Of a stretch of 12,537 nt of DNA, positions 8,452 to 12,537 are shown piece after piece; position 1 is the first letter of the stretch; every line of letters starts with the position of its first letter. The DNA is from Gemmatimonadota bacterium. Lineage in GTDB: Bacteria > Gemmatimonadota > Gemmatimonadetes > Gemmatimonadales > Gemmatimonadaceae. Position numbers and translations under genes: made by a program. Under the pieces are notes generated by a model. It searched no databases. It was given only the letters and a program-made list of their open reading frames with translations, and was not told where the DNA came from. The stretch lies in assembly GCA_947457715.1 (NCBI GenBank), contig CANGXK010000032.1, positions 1 to 12,537 of the forward strand, read 5' to 3'.

Positions 8452-9029
8452 GGCGGGATTGGGGCGCGAGGCGCGCGGGGAGGCGCGCTAGTGATGAGAG
8501 GTCAGAGCAGAAAAACGACCAGATCGGTTCGATCACCAGCTTGGCCTTCATGGTGCTCGCTGGCGGCCACTGGCCATCCGCCAAGAACCGTCATTCGGCC
8601 GCGTGATGCCCGGTCGTCGCCGGTGGCACTCGCTCGACGACCCTGAGCCCCGCTGCACGCCGGATGTTGACCGGGATCGGAATCTGGTACGTACGGCTGG
8701 TGCGACTCGACTTCTGGGGGTACACGCCGTACCAGTTGCACACCGCAAAGATAGGCGTCTCGCTGGCGGCGGCAACATTGCCGGGCGCGCGACTTCACGG
8801 CAACGGGCGTTGAACGGCGACGCGTTTCGCGGTGGAGCCCGAACTCACCGGAGCGAGGCCGATCACCATGGCGGCGACTCGTTTGCATTGCCCTCCTCAC
8901 TCGGACGAGGTCGCGTGTCGGGGATTTCACGGCTGGCTTGCCGGACAACGGTACGGCACGATGCTGATGCGGGCGCGCCGCGCTGGCGCCGTCCCGGCAT
9001 CAATCCGGCCTGTCGAGAGAGGAGTTGCA
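8452..9029. other. 578-base intergenic region between divergent genes, no confident gene
   Basis: This gap must hold the promoters for the leftward M20 gene and the rightward SGNH gene, but I cannot name convincing -35/-10 boxes. Next to the M20 start is a GC-only patch with two direct copies of AGGCGCGC (8469-8476 and 8481-8488). Open frames on both strands are Arg-rich and match nothing I recognise. The least shadow-like is a minus-strand frame at 8591-8794 (67 codons, including the stretch FAVCNWYGVYPQ) with no good start; an in-frame TGA at 8795-8797 separates it from a further short open stretch upstream. On the plus strand, 8664-8813 encodes a possible 49-residue peptide in the same place. 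Either could be chance or the remnant of a lost gene. Confidence 0.5.
9016..9024 (+). promoter_or_regulatory. Strong Shine-Dalgarno that fixes the SGNH gene start
   Basis: AGAGAGGAG lies with its AGGAG core 5 bases before the ATG at 9030. The frame is open further left to a GTG at 8832, but that extension is Arg-rich and would bury the lipoprotein signal, so this site decides the start. Confidence 0.85.
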
Positions 9030-10313
9030 ATGCATTCCATGTTCCGCTGGCCCGCCCTGCTGCTTGCGTCCGTGCTGGTCGTTTCGGCGTGCCGGGACGA
9101 CTCCGTCCCCGTGGCCGCGCCCGAGTCGCCTGCCTTTTCGCGCAACGAGTCGGAGGCCGCGAGTGGCGTCTTCCACCGCTACGTGGCCATCGGCACCAGC
9201 GTCAGCATGGGGTGGGCGTCCGACGGCGCAATCGCCGCGTCGCAATCGCAGTCATGGCCCCTGCAACTCGCCCGCCGTGCCGATCGCGCAATGACTGCCC
9301 CGCTCATTGGCTCAACGGGCTGTCGTCCGCCGCTGCTGGCGCCATTGGCCAGTTTTCGCCGCATCTCCGGCGATCTCATCACGGTACCCGTACCGACTCT
9401 CGGCTGCGCGCCGCTGCTCCCGGGCGTCACACTGCCGGTCGCCAACACCGCGATCAACGCCGCACGGGCCTTTGACGCCCGCTATACCACGCCGGAGAAC
9501 GTCACCGATCTCTCCAACAAGGCGTTGTACGCGCGGGTGCTGCCGCCGGGGACCACGCAAGTCGGGGCCATGGAGCGCCAAAACCCCAAGTTCGTCTCCG
9601 TCGAACTCGGGGCCAACGAAGTCCTCGGCGCCAGTGATGGCCGCGTGATTCCCGGTGTCACCGTGGTGCCGGCGCGGGACTTCGCGCCCGACTACGACGC
9701 GATCCTTGAGCGCGTGCGCAGGAAGGCCAAGACCGGGGCGGTGCTGGTGGGGCTCATCGACGACGCGCGCGCGTTCCCGGCGTTCCGAGCCGGCCCGGAG
9801 CTGTGGGCAAACCGCAACGAATTCCTGTCTGTCTTCAACGTGGCCATCCAGCCCGACTGCGAGAATAGCCCCAACTACATCGTGGTACCGTTCCGCGTGC
9901 CGGCGGCGGTCGCCGCTGGCGTGACACGCCAACAGAACAACCTGCCGCCGGAGCCACTCTCGTGCGCGGGTGGCCCGCCCAATGTGGTGGACTACGTGCT
10001 CGACCCAGGCGAGATCGGGCAGCTCAACGCCATTATCGACGGGATCGACCGGCACATCTGGCGACAGGCCTTGGTACACCGGTTGGCGTACTTCCGGCTC
10101 GAGTCGCTCTACGGGCGCCCCGACCTCAAGGCGCCGTTCAGTGTGGTGCAGCTGATGACGACCGCCACACCGTACGGCCCATACATGAGCCTCGACGGTT
10201 TCCACCCGAGCGCGCTTGGCCAGACGGTGCTGGCTGACGCGGCGGCGAGGGCGATTAATGTGCGCTACCGCCTGGGCATCCCCAGCGGCCTGCTGGCGGC
10301 ACTCGCGCCCTGA
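9030..10313 (+). CDS. SGNH/GDSL-type hydrolase lipoprotein
   Basis: A 427-residue predicted lipoprotein with the signal MHSMFRWPALLLASVLVVSAC, lipidated at Cys21 and followed by the acidic RDDS. A short Pro/Ala/Ser linker leads to an SGNH-like domain. Block I reads YVAIGTSVSMGW, with Ser57 as the likely nucleophile in a G-T-S context instead of the usual G-D-S. A block III-like site reads VELGANEVLG (Gly194, Asn196; the usual G-x-N-D has Glu in the last position). Block V reads SLDGFHPSALGQ, with Asp389 and His392 completing the triad. The family hydrolyses esters of lipids, sugars or polysaccharides; the substrate here is unknown. Between blocks III and V is a long insert with several Cys residues (about 260-330), absent from small SGNH enzymes. 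The gene stands alone, divergent from the M20 gene and convergent with the LVIVD gene. Confidence is high for the superfamily and low for any narrower function. Confidence 0.82.
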   Translation: MHSMFRWPALLLASVLVVSACRDDSVPVAAPESPAFSRNESEAASGVFHRYVAIGTSVSMGWASDGAIAASQSQSWPLQLARRADRAMTAPLIGSTGCRPPLLAPLASFRRISGDLITVPVPTLGCAPLLPGVTLPVANTAINAARAFDARYTTPENVTDLSNKALYARVLPPGTTQVGAMERQNPKFVSVELGANEVLGASDGRVIPGVTVVPARDFAPDYDAILERVRRKAKTGAVLVGLIDDARAFPAFRAGPELWANRNEFLSVFNVAIQPDCENSPNYIVVPFRVPAAVAAGVTRQQNNLPPEPLSCAGGPPNVVDYVLDPGEIGQLNAIIDGIDRHIWRQALVHRLAYFRLESLYGRPDLKAPFSVVQLMTTATPYGPYMSLDGFHPSALGQTVLADAAARAINVRYRLGIPSGLLAALAP

Positions 10314-10353
10314 GCGCCGCGGAACCACCGCGCCACGGCGCGCACTCCGCATC

Positions 10354-10389
10354 CAACGAAGGGCTCCCCGTCCGGGGAGCCCTTCGTTG
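10354..10389. terminator. Hairpin terminator between convergent SGNH and LVIVD genes
   Basis: A perfect 16-bp stem (CAACGAAGGGCTCCCC at 10354-10369 paired with GGGGAGCCCTTCGTTG at 10374-10389) encloses a 4-base loop, GTCC. It lies 40 bases after the SGNH stop and 22 bases beyond the stop of the convergent LVIVD gene. It lacks a long T run on either strand, so termination efficiency cannot be judged, but position and stem strength fit a shared bidirectional terminator. Confidence 0.82.
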
Positions 10390-10390
10390 C

Positions 10391-10407
10391 CACCACGTTG
10401 CGTGGTG
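10391..10407. repeat. Second small inverted repeat beside the terminator
   Basis: A perfect 7-bp inverted repeat, CACCACG (10391-10397) and CGTGGTG (10401-10407), with a 3-base loop TTG, lies one base after the larger hairpin and 4 bases before the LVIVD stop codon on the opposite strand. A third small stem, CGCGG/CCGCG (10318-10322 and 10328-10332), lies just after the SGNH stop. Together they make a cluster of RNA hairpins in under 100 bases. Confidence 0.6.
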
Positions 10408-10411
10408 AGGT

Positions 10412-12259
10412 CTACTTCGACGCCGTCGCCAGTCGCCGGATCTCGCTGGCCATCGTGCGCACGCGCGCACCGTCCTGGGCGCCGGCGACATCCTTGTCCA
10501 CCTGCAGCGCGAGCGCATTGAGCGCCGTCGCGCGCGCCAGCCCCGACTTCATTTCCGCCGCATCGAGTGCCGCGTAAATCGCCGTCGTGCGGTCGGACGC
10601 GAGTCCGTTGCCGCGCACCAACTGATCGAGGTACGAGCGCACCACCACAAACGCCGCCGGCCACGTCATCTTCGGCTGGCTCTGCGGATTGTAATCCGTG
10701 AAGGTGACGAGCTTCGCCGCGGCGATCTCGTTCGCCGACAGCTGCCCACTCGGCGTCAGCTCGAGGATGTCCATACCGCGATCGAGTTCGGACGAGAAGA
10801 TGAGGCCGTTCCAATAGTACGCGCCCCACGAGCCGCCGATCGTGTTGCTGCGTGGACGCGCACCGGGCGCCAGAGCCGCCGCGGCCGCGGCGGGTACATC
10901 AACCGGCTGCGGCGGATCGATCGAACCGCGATCGAAGTAGCCGATTTCGATCGCCTTGTCAGGGTCGGTGAAGTCCATGATGTTCACGCCGCCCTGATAC
11001 CAGCCCTGCACATACAGGTCGCGCCCCGGCACGGGGATGATGCCACCGTTGTGCGACACGCAGTTCTCTTCGGCCGTCTGCGCCGACGGCAGCTTGAAGT
11101 AGGCGCGCTGGGTCTGCTTCTTTTTCGCGTCAAGGGAGATGACCGTATTGCCGCCGAGCTCGATCATGCTCGACGCCTGACACATCGGGCCGGTGCCGCC
11201 GCCCCATTCATCGGTCTGGATCAGCTTCTTGCCGTCATTGCTGAATGCCGCGGTGTGCCGCCCCTGATAGTTGTTCGTGTCGGCGAGGGCACTGATGCGG
11301 AACGGCTTCTCGGGGTTCGAAATGTCCACGAGAATGGAGTGCGTCGAGCAGGACGCCGCGAGCAGATTCATCGCCGGATACGCCGTGACGTCATGGCAGT
11401 TGCGCGGTCCGGTGGGCATTTCGGGATCGGCCGCCGGTCGGGCGCGAGCGGCCCCTGCGGCGGCACGACGAGCGTCGGCAGGCGCGCAGAACCGCATGCA
11501 CTCGCTCGCACCGTCCAAGCCGGTGAACACGCGCGCGCCGGGAATGACCTTGGCCTGCTCCGGACGATCGAGCTGCACCTTGATGATGTCGAGCTGGAAG
11601 AGCGAGTTCGTGGGATCGGCGGGATCGGTGCCGTTCTTGCACCCGGCCATCTCCGTCTCGGGCCGCGCCGCCTGCTGTCCCGACACGTAGAGGTAAATCG
11701 TGCGCGGATCGGTCGGGCTGGGCACGATCGTGTGCGTGTGCGAGCCTTTGCACGTCTGCACGTTCTTCACGAGCTTGGGCGCCTTCGGATTCGACACGTC
11801 GAAGATACGGACGCCAGCCATGTGATCCTTCGGGTCCTGCACGCCGCCGCTCCCGCAATCGTTGCGGTTGCCCGCCCCCTCGGCGGAAAGGAACAGCAGG
11901 TTACCGTAGATCGACGGGTCACCCTGCGAGGTGATGCACTGGACGACGGCCGTCATGGCCGGCTTGGCCGGGTCGGTGATATCCCAGATCGAGAAGCCGG
12001 CGAAGTTGGCCTGGTAGACGTAGTGGGTGCCGAAGGCGAGGTCGGAGTTGACGAACGTCAGGCCACGCACCGTGTCGAACTGCGCCGGCTTCGGCGTGAA
12101 CGACAGCAGCTTCATGTTGCTCGCCGCGACGCCCGCGTCCAAGCGACCCGGCTTCAGGTTATTCCGGGGATCGGACTTGCTCGGGTACGTCTGCGCCGAC
12201 GCGAGCGTCGGGACGACGGCAGTCGCGAACAGCAGGATCAAGCCACGCATGACGCGCAT
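10412..12259 (-). CDS. Secreted LVIVD-repeat beta-propeller protein
   Basis: A 615-residue exported protein with signal peptide MRVMRGLILLFATAVVPTLASAQ. The ATG at 12259 is chosen because a GGAG precedes it by 9 bases (12269-12272); the frame is open upstream to 12394, but that part is Arg/Pro-rich and overlaps the DUF305 gene. LVIVD-type blades end in a hydrophobic strand followed by D-x-S/T-x-P: FSIWDITDPAKP (about 89-100), VRIFDVSNPKAP (150-161), ILVDISNPEKP (309-319), VNIMDFTDPDKA (425-436) and the variant MDILELTPSG (496-505). The repeats are thought to form a propeller; no enzymatic function is established. Two Ala/Pro-rich low-complexity inserts interrupt it (about 259-285 and 449-471). 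Ten Cys and several conserved-looking His (H174, H176, H289, H335, H403) occur at similar points between blades. The last 75 residues look helical and resemble a FIMAH-type domain, which is tentative. It lies 64 bases downstream of the DUF305 gene on the same strand. Confidence 0.88.
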   Translation of the reverse strand: MRVMRGLILLFATAVVPTLASAQTYPSKSDPRNNLKPGRLDAGVAASNMKLLSFTPKPAQFDTVRGLTFVNSDLAFGTHYVYQANFAGFSIWDITDPAKPAMTAVVQCITSQGDPSIYGNLLFLSAEGAGNRNDCGSGGVQDPKDHMAGVRIFDVSNPKAPKLVKNVQTCKGSHTHTIVPSPTDPRTIYLYVSGQQAARPETEMAGCKNGTDPADPTNSLFQLDIIKVQLDRPEQAKVIPGARVFTGLDGASECMRFCAPADARRAAAGAARARPAADPEMPTGPRNCHDVTAYPAMNLLAASCSTHSILVDISNPEKPFRISALADTNNYQGRHTAAFSNDGKKLIQTDEWGGGTGPMCQASSMIELGGNTVISLDAKKKQTQRAYFKLPSAQTAEENCVSHNGGIIPVPGRDLYVQGWYQGGVNIMDFTDPDKAIEIGYFDRGSIDPPQPVDVPAAAAAALAPGARPRSNTIGGSWGAYYWNGLIFSSELDRGMDILELTPSGQLSANEIAAAKLVTFTDYNPQSQPKMTWPAAFVVVRSYLDQLVRGNGLASDRTTAIYAALDAAEMKSGLARATALNALALQVDKDVAGAQDGARVRTMASEIRRLATASK

Positions 12260-12268
12260 CGGTGCACA

Positions 12269-12274
12269 CTCCAG
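12269..12274 (-). promoter_or_regulatory. Ribosome binding site supporting the LVIVD gene start
   Basis: On the minus strand CTGGAG precedes the ATG at 12259 by 9 bases. This favours 12259 over the later in-frame ATG at 12250 and over the longer upstream extension. Confidence 0.6.
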
Positions 12275-12323
12275 TGGGTGAGGATGGGGACGACGGAACG
12301 CCGGATGGCGCCGTCTGTCCGGG

Positions 12324-12537
12324 TTACTTCGGGGGGAGCTTGGCGAGCAGGCCGCGCATGATGCCGATCTCGGCGGTCTGCGCACTGACCACATCGTTGG
12401 CGAAGTTGTTGGCGTCCACTTCCTGACCGGCGCCTTTCACCTTGAACAGATCGTCGACCATCTTGATCGCGCCCTCGTGGTGCTTGATCATGCCGATCAG
12501 GAAGGCCCGATCGAACGCGACGACCTTCGAGGTGTCG
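12324..12537 (-). CDS. DUF305-family protein (5' end off window)
   Basis: The C-terminal 70 residues of a DUF305 protein are visible, read leftward from 12536 to a TAA at 12324-12326. The start and any signal peptide lie beyond the right edge. The visible part has the family signature FDRAFLIGMIKHHEGAIKM, including the M-x-x-H-H-x-x-A-I-x-M motif, followed by the second helix ending in AQTAEIGIMRGLL. DUF305 proteins are small extracytoplasmic four-helix, ferritin-like proteins. Some members bind copper through Met and His residues, but most have no known role. The gene ends 64 bases before the LVIVD-repeat gene with no hairpin between them, so the two are probably in one operon with DUF305 first. 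The family call is firm despite truncation; function is open. Confidence 0.9.
   Translation of the reverse strand, partial: DTSKVVAFDRAFLIGMIKHHEGAIKMVDDLFKVKGAGQEVDANNFANDVVSAQTAEIGIMRGLLAKLPPK

Noticed and set aside
8462..8489. GCGCGC-rich patch as a possible operator
   Set aside because: The AGGCGCGC copies are short and GC-only, so they are expected by chance in DNA of this composition.
8591..8680. Resemblance of the string VVERVP in the 8591-8794 minus frame to the end of GTP cyclohydrolase II
   Set aside because: Only a few residues agree and none of the surrounding family motifs are present, so it is probably coincidence.
8667..8695. TTGACC followed about 17 bases later by a weak -10-like sequence on the plus strand
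   Set aside because: The -10 match is poor, the site is over 300 bases from the SGNH start, and promoter consensus for this kind of host is uncertain.
8832..9029. N-terminal extension of the SGNH gene from a GTG at 8832
   Set aside because: The extension is Arg-rich, would place the lipoprotein signal 66 residues inside the protein, and the strong AGGAG site points to the ATG at 9030.
9312..10829. A 505-codon minus-strand open frame
   Set aside because: It overlaps the SGNH gene, the terminator hairpins and the end of the LVIVD gene, and its Arg/Gly-rich product has no family match I recognise.
11051..12361. A 436-codon plus-strand open frame
   Set aside because: It is antisense to the LVIVD-repeat gene and Arg-rich; the opposite strand has signal peptide, repeats and a ribosome site.
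12260..12394. N-terminal extension of the LVIVD gene to 12394
   Set aside because: It would precede the signal peptide with an Arg/Pro-rich tail and overlap the end of the DUF305 gene; a GGAG lies correctly before 12259.

Overview
The window reads as chromosomal DNA from a GC-rich, Gram-negative bacterium with Bacteroidota-like outer-membrane nutrient uptake. It carries a SusC/SusD pair, secreted proteins whose signal peptides end in Ala-Gln, and several lipoproteins. High GC content together with SusCD, DUF4397, LVIVD-repeat and DUF305 proteins is most like Gemmatimonadota (Gemmatimonas-type). That assignment is an inference from gene content and composition. No rRNA or other marker gene is present to confirm it.

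Layout, left to right. (1) Positions 1-5429, + strand: a tight three-gene operon of a SusC/RagA TonB-linked receptor (5' end cut by the window edge), a SusD/RagB-like lipoprotein, and a DUF4397 lipoprotein. It ends at a strong bidirectional hairpin terminator (5459-5492). (2) Positions 5518-8451, - strand: a probable two-gene operon transcribed leftward. An exported M20 N-acyl-L-amino-acid amidohydrolase is followed by an exported D-aminoacylase-family metallohydrolase. (3) Positions 8452-9029: 578 bases with no confident gene, lying between divergent genes. (4) Positions 9030-10313, + strand: a single SGNH/GDSL-type hydrolase lipoprotein, followed by a cluster of hairpins (10318-10407) that separates it from the next, convergent gene. 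(5) Positions 10412-12537, - strand: a DUF305 protein (cut by the right edge) followed by a large secreted LVIVD-repeat beta-propeller protein.

Every complete gene product is predicted to be exported, and the two partial genes fit the same picture. The theme is therefore cell-envelope uptake and hydrolysis. SusCD-DUF4397 would bind and import a polymer or oligomer. The facing hydrolase pair would deacylate N-acyl amino acids, possibly of both stereochemistries. The SGNH protein would act on an ester. The LVIVD-DUF305 pair may be linked to metal (perhaps copper) handling; this last idea is speculative.

I see no tRNA, rRNA, CRISPR array, insertion sequence, phage gene or attachment site. I do not see a clearly new multi-gene system. 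The observations most worth checking are the Cys-to-Asp change in the D-aminoacylase-type active site, the recurrent His/Cys pattern in the LVIVD protein beside DUF305, and the unexplained gap at 8452-9029.
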